From: Rhodanobacter panaciterrae
Lineage (GTDB): Bacteria > Pseudomonadota > Gammaproteobacteria > Xanthomonadales > Rhodanobacteraceae
DNA: 64,000 nt
Assembly (NCBI RefSeq): GCF_014651895.1
Contig: NZ_BMXT01000002.1
Coordinates: 248,001 to 312,000, forward strand
Reading direction: 5' to 3'
Shown here: piece after piece, positions 23,993 through 32,379 of the stretch
Position numbering within the stretch: the stretch's first letter is position 1
Layout of the letters: each line of letters begins with the position of its first letter
Translations under genes and position numbers: made by a program
The notes under the pieces: generated by a model
What the model was told of the DNA's origin: nothing
Seen by the model: only the letters and a program-made list of their open reading frames with translations
Databases searched by the model: none

Positions 23993-25108
23993 TCAGTTGG
24001 CGCTGACGCGCGCGTGGCTGCCATCGACCAGCAACATCTGGCCGTCGACAACCACCTGCTCGCCGGCCGCCAGTCCCTTGTCGATCACCGTGCGATCGGC
24101 GGTACTGGTACCGGTGGTGATCGGGCGCTGCTCGATCGTGCCATCCGGCTTGAGTACGAACACGAAGCTGCCGGTACTCGAATTCTGTATGGCGACCACC
24201 GGCACCGATACCGCATTGGCGATACGCGTCGTCGGCAGTGTCACGTTGACGAACTGTCCGGGCGTCAGCCGATCGTCGGCGTTGTCGAAGCGCGCCTTGA
24301 GCGTGATCGTGCTGGTGGTGACGTCGACCGCGTTGTTGATGAATTCCAGCGTGCCGCTGATCGGCTTGCCACTGTCGCCATCCAGTTGCGCCTGCACGGT
24401 CACCGCACCACGTGCCTGCGCCTGTCGCACGGCCGGCAGGCTGTCCTGCGGCAGCGCGAACGTCACCCACACCGGCTCGATCTGGTTGAGCACCACGATA
24501 CCGGTGGTGTTGGCCGTGATCGCCGCACCGGGATACACCAGCGGCGCACCGAGTACGCCGTCGGACGGCGCGGTGATCCGTGTGAAACCGAGCTGGGTCC
24601 GGGCGAATTCCTGGGCCGCGCGATCGGACTGCAACGCTGCCGCCGCCACGCCGAGATTGGCCTTGTAGGTATCGATGTCGGTCTGCGCGACATAGCCCTT
24701 GGCGAGCAGCGGGGTATAGCGCGCCAGATCGGCCCTGGCCTTGACCAGGTTGGCCTGATCGCGTGCGACAACGCCGATCGTCTGATCGAGTTGAGCCCGC
24801 AGCGGGCGCGGATCGATCTGCGCGATCAGATCACCCTTGTGCACGTGTGCGCCGGGCACGAACGCGAGCGACTGGATCTGGCCATCCACCAGCGAACTCA
24901 CCGTCACCGTCGACCAGGCCTCGACGCTGCCCACCTGTTTGAGCGAGAGATCCACATCACCGCGCGTTGCCACGGCTATCTTCACCGGTACGACGGCAGG
25001 CGCCGCCGCAGGCTTGTTGCTGGCCGCGCGATGATGTCCGTACCAGAAAACCAGCAAGGCGACCAAACCCAGCACAGCAACGATCAGCAAGAATTTTTTC
25101 AGGGACAT
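23993..25108 (-). CDS. RND efflux periplasmic adaptor (MdtA-like)
   Basis: A 371-residue membrane-fusion protein pairing with the RND permease encoded next. An N-terminal membrane anchor (MSLKKFLLIVAVLGLVALLV) is followed by lipoyl halves SSLVDGQIQSLAFVPGAHV and ITAPSDGVLGAPLVYPG, a helical hairpin, beta-barrel, and C-terminal membrane-proximal domain. ATG 25108 fits the anchor; the upstream open frame does not look like protein. A 12-base palindrome 25 bases before this start may be an operator for the neighbouring MarR regulator. Confidence 0.92.
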   Translation of the reverse strand: MSLKKFLLIVAVLGLVALLVFWYGHHRAASNKPAAAPAVVPVKIAVATRGDVDLSLKQVGSVEAWSTVTVSSLVDGQIQSLAFVPGAHVHKGDLIAQIDPRPLRAQLDQTIGVVARDQANLVKARADLARYTPLLAKGYVAQTDIDTYKANLGVAAAALQSDRAAQEFARTQLGFTRITAPSDGVLGAPLVYPGAAITANTTGIVVLNQIEPVWVTFALPQDSLPAVRQAQARGAVTVQAQLDGDSGKPISGTLEFINNAVDVTTSTITLKARFDNADDRLTPGQFVNVTLPTTRIANAVSVPVVAIQNSSTGSFVFVLKPDGTIEQRPITTGTSTADRTVIDKGLAAGEQVVVDGQMLLVDGSHARVSAN

Positions 25109-25133
25109 GCGTCTGGTACTCGCCGTTTCGCTG

Positions 25134-25145
25134 CGCAAATTTGCG
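25134..25145. promoter_or_regulatory. Candidate MarR operator before the RND pump
   Basis: A perfect 12-base palindrome, CGCAAATTTGCG, lies just upstream of the adaptor start. A related half, GAAATTTGCACG, occurs near 25257-25268 in the same gap. The placement suits repression of the pump genes by the MarR-type protein encoded upstream, but no binding evidence exists. Confidence 0.35.
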
Positions 25146-25332
25146 GCAACATCACGCGCCTTGATGGATCGAAGTGACACGGCTGGCACAGCTGAAACGT
25201 GACAAGCCAGGAGATACCAAACGCAGCAGCCGCGTTCCGGTTTACCTGCCACGACATGAAATTTGCACGATGCCACTCGATGTCATCACTCGAACCGCGA
25301 CCGATGGCACTTGCTGATCCTGATTCCCGTGC

Positions 25333-25791
25333 TTATGGCGCGTCATCCAGCGGCTGCTGCTCCAGCGCCACCAGGTTGTCCTTGATCCGGCTGATCACCG
25401 CCAGCGCCTGCTGCAGCTCGTCGTGGCCGATACCGCGGGTGGCGTCCTTGCGCAGATCGCGCGCGATGATCTCCATGTCACCCACGATCACCCTCGCCTG
25501 TTCGGTCGTATACAGCCGCCATGCACGACGATCCTTCGGGTCCGGGCGGCGCTCGACGAACCCCGCGGCCTGCAAGCGGTCGATCACCCGACCCACCGCG
25601 ATCGGTTCCATTTCCAGAAACTCGGCCAGCTCGGTTTGCCGCAAACCTTCGCGGTGGTACAACACCTTGGTCGCGCGCCATTGCGCGCGGGTCAAGCCGA
25701 ATTTCACCGCACGCCGATCGAAGTGCTTGCGGAACAGCAAGGTCACGTCGCTGAGCAGATAGCCGAAGGAAATGTCTTCCGTTTTCGCCAT
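25333..25791 (-). CDS. MarR-family transcriptional regulator
   Basis: A 152-residue winged-helix DNA-binding regulator. The recognition-helix and wing regions are typical: LTRAQWRATKVLYHREGLRQ, then TELAEFLEMEPIAVGRVIDR and RRPDPKDRRAWRLY. Start ATG 25791 gives the usual MarR length; the open frame further upstream has no similarity. It precedes the RND adaptor and permease on the same strand by 224 bases, so it probably controls that pump in response to a small ligand. Divergent from the macro-domain gene, 67 bases away. Confidence 0.9.
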   Translation of the reverse strand: MAKTEDISFGYLLSDVTLLFRKHFDRRAVKFGLTRAQWRATKVLYHREGLRQTELAEFLEMEPIAVGRVIDRLQAAGFVERRPDPKDRRAWRLYTTEQARVIVGDMEIIARDLRKDATRGIGHDELQQALAVISRIKDNLVALEQQPLDDAP

Positions 25792-25858
25792 GACCCGTTG
25801 CCGCCTCATCGCACCTGAATGCCTGCCTGAAGCATAGGACGCCACCCGCGCCGATACC

Positions 25859-26380
25859 ATGCCCTTAAAAGTATCCATCGCTGACATCACCACATTGCGC
25901 GTGGACGCGATCGTCAACGCCGCCAACCCCAGCTTGCTCGGCGGCGGTGGCGTGGATGGCGCGATCCACCGCGCCGCCGGACCAGCCCTGCTGGAAGCCT
26001 GTCGCGCGCTGCCCGAATCTGCACCCGGCGTGCGCTGCCCGACCGGCGAAGCGCGCATGACGCCCGGCTTTGCGCTCGCCGCGCGTTACGTGATCCACAC
26101 GGTGGGGCCGATCTGGCACGGTGGCACTCGGGATGAAGCGCAGTTCCTGGCACTGTGCTATCGGCATACGTTGCGTCTGCTGCGCGAGCATCGACTCCGC
26201 ACCATCGCGTACCCGGCGATCAGCTGCGGCGTCTACGGCTATCCCGCCGCCAATGCCGCCGAGGTGGCCGTGCGCACACTGCGTGACGAGCTGGCCGGGG
26301 ATGACGCGATCGATGTCACCTTGTGCTGTTTCAGCGAGAGCATGCGCGCGATTTTCCAGCGCGCACTCAGTGCAGCTTGA
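25859..26380 (+). CDS. Macro-domain protein (O-acetyl-ADP-ribose deacetylase, YmdB-like)
   Basis: A 173-residue single macro domain. The ADP-ribose binding motifs are visible: DAIVNAANPSLLGGGGVDGA and AIHRAAG, then VIHTVGPIW and the phosphate loop YPAISCGVYGYP. Length and motifs match the YmdB group, which removes acetyl from O-acetyl-ADP-ribose and can reverse some ADP-ribosylation. It shares a short divergent promoter region with the MarR gene. Its last 14 bases overlap the end of the convergent batD gene. Confidence 0.92.
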   Translation: MPLKVSIADITTLRVDAIVNAANPSLLGGGGVDGAIHRAAGPALLEACRALPESAPGVRCPTGEARMTPGFALAARYVIHTVGPIWHGGTRDEAQFLALCYRHTLRLLREHRLRTIAYPAISCGVYGYPAANAAEVAVRTLRDELAGDDAIDVTLCCFSESMRAIFQRALSAA

Positions 26381-28049
26381 ACGGATACAACGGCGGCAGC
26401 CCCGTATCATCATCGCCCGCATCGGCGACACGCCAGACGAAGCCGCGTTTGAATGCCTCCGCCAGCTTCGCGCCGTCACCGGTCATCGGTGCACCGGCGT
26501 ACTGGCGCTGCTGTAAGCCGGCGATCGCGGCACGTTGCGATGCATCGTCCAGCGCTGCCGCCAGCTCACCCAGGTGCTGGATCGCCGGCCGCTCCGCGCG
26601 CGCCCACGCCAACAGCGCGTGCGCCTGTGCTGCCGGGTCGTTGCCGCGCGCCGCGGCGAGGAAGACCAGTTGGCATTGGCGTGATGATGTTCGCGCTGCC
26701 GTTGGCGCCGTGGTAGTTGGTGCACGACGTCGGCGCCACAGCCACCAGGCCAGCACGCTGCACAACCACAGGCCGAAGCTGCCCAACGCGATCCAGCGCC
26801 ATGGTGTTGTGGGTGCTGCCGCGGTCGCAACGACGCTGGCGCCGCTACTGGAGGCCTCTGCAGGTATGGACGGCTGGATGGCCGTAGTGCCGACCGCCGG
26901 CAACACCGTCACGCTGTGCGCGGGAATCTGCGCGACTTCCATCCGATCGGTCAGCACGTTCCACCACTGCAAGGTGGTTGCCGGGATGGTCAGCGTGCCG
27001 GCACGTTCGGGCACGATCGCAAACGACTGCTGGCGCCGGCCGACCAGCCACTGGCCGTCCTGCCGGGTACCGGTGACCGGTTTGTCCGGATACGCCTTGG
27101 CGCCATCCAGCGGCGGCAGGCTCAGCACCGGCAGCGTCTCGAACGGCAGGCCGGTCGCCTGCAGGTTCATGGTGAGATTCAGTGGCTGCCCTACCCGCAC
27201 CGGCTCCTGTGCACCCGGCCAGCCATCCAGACTCAGACTGAGCTGACGCGCCGGCAACCACGCGCTCTTCCAGTCGGCAGGTGCTGCCTGCACATCGAGC
27301 GACACGGCCGGCGCGCTGGCCGAGATCGGCGTGCTGGAGCCAAAGAAGCTGTTCGGGTCGTTCGGATCGATCGCTTCGCCCTGGAAGCTCGCCGCGGGAA
27401 TTTCGAGATGGCCGGCGTGTTGCGGAATCAACGCATAGCGCCGCTCCAGCACGTGATAGCTGCGGCCACCACGCTCGGCGTCGTAATTCAGATCGTCGCC
27501 GAGCTGGCTCACTTCCACACCGTCAAGCGACGGCGCATTCAATGCACCCCTGCTGATGCTGGTGGCGTAGAACAGGCGCACCACGTAACTCAGTTGCTGG
27601 CCGACGTAGCCATGCGCAGGTTCGACCTGCGCCTCCATGAAGACATTCTTGTTGGCTGCCGCGGCCGCATTCGGATCCGGCGCACTCACCTGCAGTTGCA
27701 GCGGCTGCGTCTGGCCGCCACCCACGTTCAACGCCGGGATCTGCAACGTACCGACATGCTTCGGGCGCAGCGCCACACCGATCGTCAGGGCCGAGCTGGC
27801 CGAGCCATTGACGACACTAAGGCTGTTGTTCTGCGAGGTGCCGAGGATGCTGAAGTCCTGGTTCAGCGCATCCAGGTCGGGCATGCCGATGCCGCCGCTC
27901 GCATTCTCCACGCGCAGGTTCAGGGTCACCGTCTCGCCCAGCTGCACATTGCTGCGATCCAGCGTCGCCTGCACCTCAGTCGCCCGCGCCAGCGCCGGAA
28001 CCAGCAGCAGCGCCAGCAGCCATCCCACGATGAGTCGTCGAAACATCAC
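26367..28049 (-). CDS. batD: BatD-like protein
   Basis: A 560-residue inner-membrane anchored periplasmic protein of the BatD family. It has a signal peptide (GWLLALLLVPALARA), beta-sandwich repeats starting ATLDRSNVQLGETVTLNLRV, a conserved late segment ALIPQHAGHLEIPAASFQGE, and one C-terminal membrane helix near residues 420-436 followed by a cytoplasmic tail. Last gene of the moxR-bat operon; its ATG overlaps the preceding stop by four bases. The 3' end overlaps the convergent macro-domain gene. The family is linked to stress or oxygen tolerance and protein-complex assembly, with no defined biochemical activity. Confidence 0.9.
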   Translation of the reverse strand: MMFRRLIVGWLLALLLVPALARATEVQATLDRSNVQLGETVTLNLRVENASGGIGMPDLDALNQDFSILGTSQNNSLSVVNGSASSALTIGVALRPKHVGTLQIPALNVGGGQTQPLQLQVSAPDPNAAAAANKNVFMEAQVEPAHGYVGQQLSYVVRLFYATSISRGALNAPSLDGVEVSQLGDDLNYDAERGGRSYHVLERRYALIPQHAGHLEIPAASFQGEAIDPNDPNSFFGSSTPISASAPAVSLDVQAAPADWKSAWLPARQLSLSLDGWPGAQEPVRVGQPLNLTMNLQATGLPFETLPVLSLPPLDGAKAYPDKPVTGTRQDGQWLVGRRQQSFAIVPERAGTLTIPATTLQWWNVLTDRMEVAQIPAHSVTVLPAVGTTAIQPSIPAEASSSGASVVATAAAPTTPWRWIALGSFGLWLCSVLAWWLWRRRRAPTTTAPTAARTSSRQCQLVFLAAARGNDPAAQAHALLAWARAERPAIQHLGELAAALDDASQRAAIAGLQQRQYAGAPMTGDGAKLAEAFKRGFVWRVADAGDDDTGLPPLYPFKLH

Positions 28050-29938
28050 GGCTGTTCATCCTCGCTCGGCGCGCCGCCGTGGCGCTGTTGATATTCCAGC
28101 TCGAACTTGCGTCGCAGCAGCGCACCGGGATCATCCGGCACGCGTTGCAGCGCGTGCTGCAGATCAGCCGGCAATTTCGACTGCGGGTCGTCCTTCGCCA
28201 GCGTGCCGAGCTGATGCGTCTGCGGCTTGTCCGTCGGGTTGGCCAGCGCCTGGTCCATCTGCTGCTTGAGCGCTTGCTGCGCCTGTTCCGCTTTCGCCTT
28301 TTGTTCGGCCTGCTGCTGCTCGGTCTGCGGTTTCGGCTGACCATCGCCTTGATCCTTGCTGGAAGGATCCTGCTTTGATGAATTCTGCCCGGACTGATCC
28401 TGCGCCTGCGACTTGCCATCCTGAGCCGGCTGCTCGGACGGCTTGGCACCATCCTGCGCGGATTTCTGATCCTGCGAATCCGACTTGCCGCCCTTGCCCT
28501 TCTCGCCAGCCGACGACTGTTCCTTGCTGCCGTTATGGCCCTCGTGCTGCTTCTGGTCGGACGGCTGCTGCTGTTGCTGCTTGCGCAGCCAGTCCTCGAC
28601 CGCCTTGCGATTGGCCTTGGCATCGGCGTTGCCCGGATCGAGTTTCAACGCGTGATCGTAGGCCTCGATGGCCTGCTGATACTGAGCCTGCCGTGCCAGC
28701 GTGTTGCCGAGGTTGTACGCCGCATCGCCACCGGGTGCCCGCTGCAACGCCTGTGCCGCAGCGGCATAATCGCCCGCGCGATACGCCGCTGCACCGCGCC
28801 AGGCCGGATCCTGTGCGAGCTGCTCGGCCTGCTTCGCCTGACCCTGCCGCAACGCCTGCGCTGCCTGTTGATCGGGACGCTGCCACAGGTCGTGCCACGT
28901 CGTCGCGTCGGCCGTGGCCGGCAGCAGCGGCAGCACGACCAGTGGCAATAACAGCAGCCAGCCACGACGGAACGCCAGCGCCACGATCAGCAACAGCGGC
29001 AGCAACAGCCACGGGCCGCGATCCTGCCATTCATCGCCCATCTGCCCACTCGCCGTCGTCGCGGGTGCATCGCGCAGCTGTGCATGCAGCGTGTCGATAT
29101 CGCGATGGTCCGCCGTCATCGCCACATAGCTGCCACCGCCAGCCGCCGCCAGCGCACTGAGTGCGGCATCGTCACGACGAGCCAGGGTCATGCCACCTTG
29201 CGCGTCGTGCAGGAAACCACCATCTGACAGCGGCACCGGCCCGCCCTGCGACGTGCCCACGCCGAGCACCGAGATCTGTACGCCAGCAGCCTTTGCCTTG
29301 CGCGCAGCCGCAACGGCGGCGGCATCGGCCTGATCGGTGATCAATACCAGCGAACCGCCGCTGGCCTTGGCATCGTGGATCAACGCCACGCCACGTTCGA
29401 TCGCCAGTGCGGCGTTGTCGCCATCCATCGGCATCGTGTCCGGTGCCAGCGCATCGAGCAGATCATTGAGGCTGCCCGCATCGGACGTCAGCGGTGCCAC
29501 CACGAACGCTTCGCCGGCATAGCCGATCAGCGCATTCAATCCGTCGTGGTTGCTAGCCAGCAGATCGCGCGCCTTGTAACGTGCGTGGTCGAGCCGGCTC
29601 GGCGCCACGTCACGCGCCAACATGTGTTGCGACAGCGAGATCGCCACCACCTGTGCCGGGCGGCTTGCATACAGCGGTTGGTTGATGCGGTTCCAGCTCG
29701 GTCCGGCCAACGCCAAGGCGCACAATGCCCAGCCCGATGCAAACAGCCATAGCGGCAGCTGACGGCTGCTGGCGCGGCCACGCAGCAGATGCGGCAACAG
29801 CTCGACATCGACCAGGTGCGACAATTCCAGTTGCGCCGTATTGCGTCGCGCGCCCAGCCAGACCAGCAGCGGCAACATGCCCAGTGTGATCAACCACCAC
29901 GGCCGCAGGAAATGAAACTGCTGCAGCATTGCGCTCAT
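28046..29938 (-). CDS. batB: BatB/BatC-like VWA-TPR fusion protein
   Basis: A 630-residue membrane protein combining two Bat functions. Two N-terminal membrane helices (about 13-30 and 60-78) and a von Willebrand A-like domain (about 95-295) precede further membrane helices near 308-345. TPR repeats follow at about 385-455 (AAYRAGDYAAAAQALQRAPG and AYNLGNTLARQAQYQQAIEA). A long Gln/Lys/Ser/Asp-rich disordered region is next, then a conserved-looking tail. The metal-binding MIDAS motif D-x-S-x-S is replaced by S101-L-S-Q-H105, so metal binding is doubtful. The gene overlaps its neighbours by four bases on both sides. Confidence 0.9.
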   Translation of the reverse strand: MSAMLQQFHFLRPWWLITLGMLPLLVWLGARRNTAQLELSHLVDVELLPHLLRGRASSRQLPLWLFASGWALCALALAGPSWNRINQPLYASRPAQVVAISLSQHMLARDVAPSRLDHARYKARDLLASNHDGLNALIGYAGEAFVVAPLTSDAGSLNDLLDALAPDTMPMDGDNAALAIERGVALIHDAKASGGSLVLITDQADAAAVAAARKAKAAGVQISVLGVGTSQGGPVPLSDGGFLHDAQGGMTLARRDDAALSALAAAGGGSYVAMTADHRDIDTLHAQLRDAPATTASGQMGDEWQDRGPWLLLPLLLIVALAFRRGWLLLLPLVVLPLLPATADATTWHDLWQRPDQQAAQALRQGQAKQAEQLAQDPAWRGAAAYRAGDYAAAAQALQRAPGGDAAYNLGNTLARQAQYQQAIEAYDHALKLDPGNADAKANRKAVEDWLRKQQQQQPSDQKQHEGHNGSKEQSSAGEKGKGGKSDSQDQKSAQDGAKPSEQPAQDGKSQAQDQSGQNSSKQDPSSKDQGDGQPKPQTEQQQAEQKAKAEQAQQALKQQMDQALANPTDKPQTHQLGTLAKDDPQSKLPADLQHALQRVPDDPGALLRRKFELEYQQRHGGAPSEDEQP

Positions 29939-30927
29939 GCTAGTCGCTCCGGCGCACGGCCAAACCGGCGCGGCACGATCACCAGCAGCAGCAAGGCGAT
30001 CGCCGCCAGCAACGGCCAGCGGAACAGCTCATGCCGCGGGCGCAAGGTCGGACCCTGTTGCGGCATCGGCTCCAGCGCATCGATCGCACGATAGGCATCG
30101 GTCAGTTGGCCACTATCGGTGGCGCGGAAGAATAGCCCACCGGTCTGCGTGGCGATGCTGGTCAGCATGTCCGCATCCAGATCAGCCGAGGGATTGACCA
30201 GCTGGCTGCCGAAGAATCCCGGTATGCGCATCTGCGTGGCGCCGATGCCGATGGTGTAGATCCGCACGCCGGCCGCCTTCGCTGCGCGCGCCGCCTCGCG
30301 TGGCGTGATGTTACCGGCGTTGTTGACACCGTCGGTGAGCAGTACCAGCACCCGCGCCTGTTCGGGCAGCGCCGACAGCCGTTTCACCGCCACTGCGATC
30401 GCGTCGCCGATCGCCGTCTCGGTGCCGGCCAGTCCCACCGCCGCGCCCTGCAATTGCGCGCGCACGGCCGTCAGATCGTAGGTCAGCGGCGTCACCAGGA
30501 ATGCCTGGCTGCCGAACAGGATCAAACCCATTTCGTCGCCACTGCGACGATCGATGAAGTCGCCGGCAATCGCCTCGACCGCGCCAAAACGACTGACCGA
30601 CTGCCCGGCCAGTTGCATGTCGCCGGTGCGCATGCTGCCAGACAGATCCACCGCCAGCATCAGTGCACGACCGCTGCGCTGCTGCGCCTGCGGCGGCCCG
30701 ACCCATTGCGGTCGCGCCGCTGCCGCCAGCAGGCAAAGCCACGCGAGCATCAGCAACCACAGCGCGGCACCCCGCGCACGGACACCTGCCACCGCAGCCA
30801 ATTGCACGCCCGGCTGCGGCAGATGCAAAGCCTGTCCCGGTGCGGCCGGACGCCACCAGCGACGCAGCAGCCACGGCAACGGCAACAGCACGACAACCCA
30901 TGGCCATGCGAACTCAGGCATGCACAT
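29935..30927 (-). CDS. batA: BatA-like VWA-domain protein
   Basis: A 330-residue membrane-anchored protein with two N-terminal hydrophobic segments, a von Willebrand A domain, and a C-terminal membrane helix (LAAIALLLLVIVPR). The MIDAS is intact here (AVDLSGSM), with TDGVNNAGNITP as the later acidic motif, unlike in the paralogue encoded downstream. ATG 30927 is used; ATG at 30921 is equally possible. The start overlaps the DUF4381 gene by 14 bases. Confidence 0.92.
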   Translation of the reverse strand: MCMPEFAWPWVVVLLPLPWLLRRWWRPAAPGQALHLPQPGVQLAAVAGVRARGAALWLLMLAWLCLLAAAARPQWVGPPQAQQRSGRALMLAVDLSGSMRTGDMQLAGQSVSRFGAVEAIAGDFIDRRSGDEMGLILFGSQAFLVTPLTYDLTAVRAQLQGAAVGLAGTETAIGDAIAVAVKRLSALPEQARVLVLLTDGVNNAGNITPREAARAAKAAGVRIYTIGIGATQMRIPGFFGSQLVNPSADLDADMLTSIATQTGGLFFRATDSGQLTDAYRAIDALEPMPQQGPTLRPRHELFRWPLLAAIALLLLVIVPRRFGRAPERLA

Positions 30928-31447
30928 GCTCCGACGCGGTCCGCTTCCATGCTTCTGGCTTCAAGGCCAGTCGCAACCATTGCCGCACAGCGATGACGGC
31001 GGCGGCATGATCGAATGAGGAAGGTGGCCGATAGATCTGCAGATCCAGCGCCAGCAATCGATCCAGCGTGGCCGCATCGACCGGCATCCGTGCCAGCGTT
31101 TGTCGCCAGGCATCGCCGCGCTGCTGCGCAGCCAACGCATCGTGCCGTCGCGCCACCCGGCGTAGCAGTTGATGCAGCCCACTCGCCAACGCAGCCTGGT
31201 CGCCATCGCGTCGATGCCGCAATACGAGTCGATCGACTTCGAGCAAAACCTGCTGGCGCTGATGCAGCGCACGTCGATGCCGTCGCCACAGCCATATGGC
31301 CGCCAGCACTGCCAGCAGCAGCAACGTCGCTAACCCCCACCAGCCCGGCGCGGGTGGCCACCACGATGGTTCGGGCGGCAGATGGATATCGCGCAAGCTT
31401 GGGCCCGGCGGTGACGAGGCCGCGGGCGAGACAGGCGGCGCCATCAT
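30914..31447 (-). CDS. DUF4381 membrane protein of the moxR-bat operon
   Basis: A 177-residue protein with the DUF4381 pattern: a short Pro-rich periplasmic start (LRDIHLPPEPSWWPPAPGWW), one membrane helix (about 38-57), and a basic cytoplasmic part rich in Arg, Gln and His. Proteins of this family sit between the DUF58 and VWA genes in many proteobacterial moxR operons and are thought to be part of the same membrane complex. Its start overlaps the DUF58 gene by four bases. Confidence 0.87.
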   Translation of the reverse strand: MMAPPVSPAASSPPGPSLRDIHLPPEPSWWPPAPGWWGLATLLLLAVLAAIWLWRRHRRALHQRQQVLLEVDRLVLRHRRDGDQAALASGLHQLLRRVARRHDALAAQQRGDAWRQTLARMPVDAATLDRLLALDLQIYRPPSSFDHAAAVIAVRQWLRLALKPEAWKRTASEHVHA

Positions 31448-32379
31448 CGCGCCGACCTCGCGTTGCCAAACAGGCCGGTGATGGCATCAAACGGATCGGC
31501 CGTGGTGTCGATGCTGCTGCAACGCAGACCCAACGATTTGGCCAGTTCACCGAGCCGCGTCGGGCCTGCGCCCAGCGCGCGCTGGAACTCGCGGCGCTGG
31601 CGTTCGGACTGCAGCAACACTTCGCTGCGCTCGCCGGCATGCTCCAGCGGGTAACGCCCCGCTGGCGCCAAGGCCAGTTCCAGTGCATCGGCCACCACCA
31701 GCACGCTGACGCCCGCATACCGGGTCAAATCCAGCAGGCGCTGCCGGGCGGATGTGTCACAGCTGAAGCCATCGCTGATCAGCAAGACGCGGCTGGCGCC
31801 ATGCAATACGCGCGATGCGCGGGTCAATGCCTCGGACAGCGGCTCGACCTTGTCCGATGACGGCAACGCATCCCACTCAGCCAGTGCGCCGCATAACGCC
31901 AATGCACCGCGTGGCCCCGCCTGCGGGCGCAGCAGTTGCTCGGCATGGCCGAACGCCATCACCCCGACCCGCTCGCCGGCACGCACCGCGTACCATGCGG
32001 CGGCAGCCGCCGCACGTGCCGCCTGCACCGACTTGAAGCGCACCCGTGTACCGAAGCGCATGCTGGCATGGGTATCCAGCAGAATCAGCAGGCAGCCTTC
32101 GCGATCCTCCTGGAACAGCTTGGTGTGCAGCTTGCCGCTGCGCGCGGTGAGTCGCCAATCCAGTCGGCGCACGTCATCGCCGGCCTGGTAGACGCGCGAT
32201 TCGGCGTAGTCCATGCCACGGCCGTATAGGCGGCTGGATTGTTGACCGCTGCGCGCTGCGCGACTAAGCAGCGGCGCCATGCGCACGCGGCCGACCCGCG
32301 CACGCAATGCGATCAGTTCGGCCAGCGAGACCTGACTGCGGCCGTCGCCATCCACGCGATGTGATGCGACGACGTTCAC
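31444..32379 (-). CDS. DUF58-domain protein of the moxR-bat operon
   Basis: A 311-residue protein with the DUF58 signature YQAGDDVRRLDWRLTARSGKL, followed by KLFQEDREGCLLILLD. It continues into a VWA-like fold in which the metal site is incomplete (LLDTHASMRFG rather than DxSxS). Members are nearly always encoded beside MoxR ATPases and Bat proteins. The gene overlaps moxR by four bases upstream. Confidence 0.9.
   Translation of the reverse strand: MNVVASHRVDGDGRSQVSLAELIALRARVGRVRMAPLLSRAARSGQQSSRLYGRGMDYAESRVYQAGDDVRRLDWRLTARSGKLHTKLFQEDREGCLLILLDTHASMRFGTRVRFKSVQAARAAAAAAWYAVRAGERVGVMAFGHAEQLLRPQAGPRGALALCGALAEWDALPSSDKVEPLSEALTRASRVLHGASRVLLISDGFSCDTSARQRLLDLTRYAGVSVLVVADALELALAPAGRYPLEHAGERSEVLLQSERQRREFQRALGAGPTRLGELAKSLGLRCSSIDTTADPFDAITGLFGNARSAR

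Noticed and set aside
28375-29160. Plus-strand frames opposite the bat genes
   Set aside because: They are Pro/Arg/Thr-rich shadows of the overlapping, well-supported bat genes.
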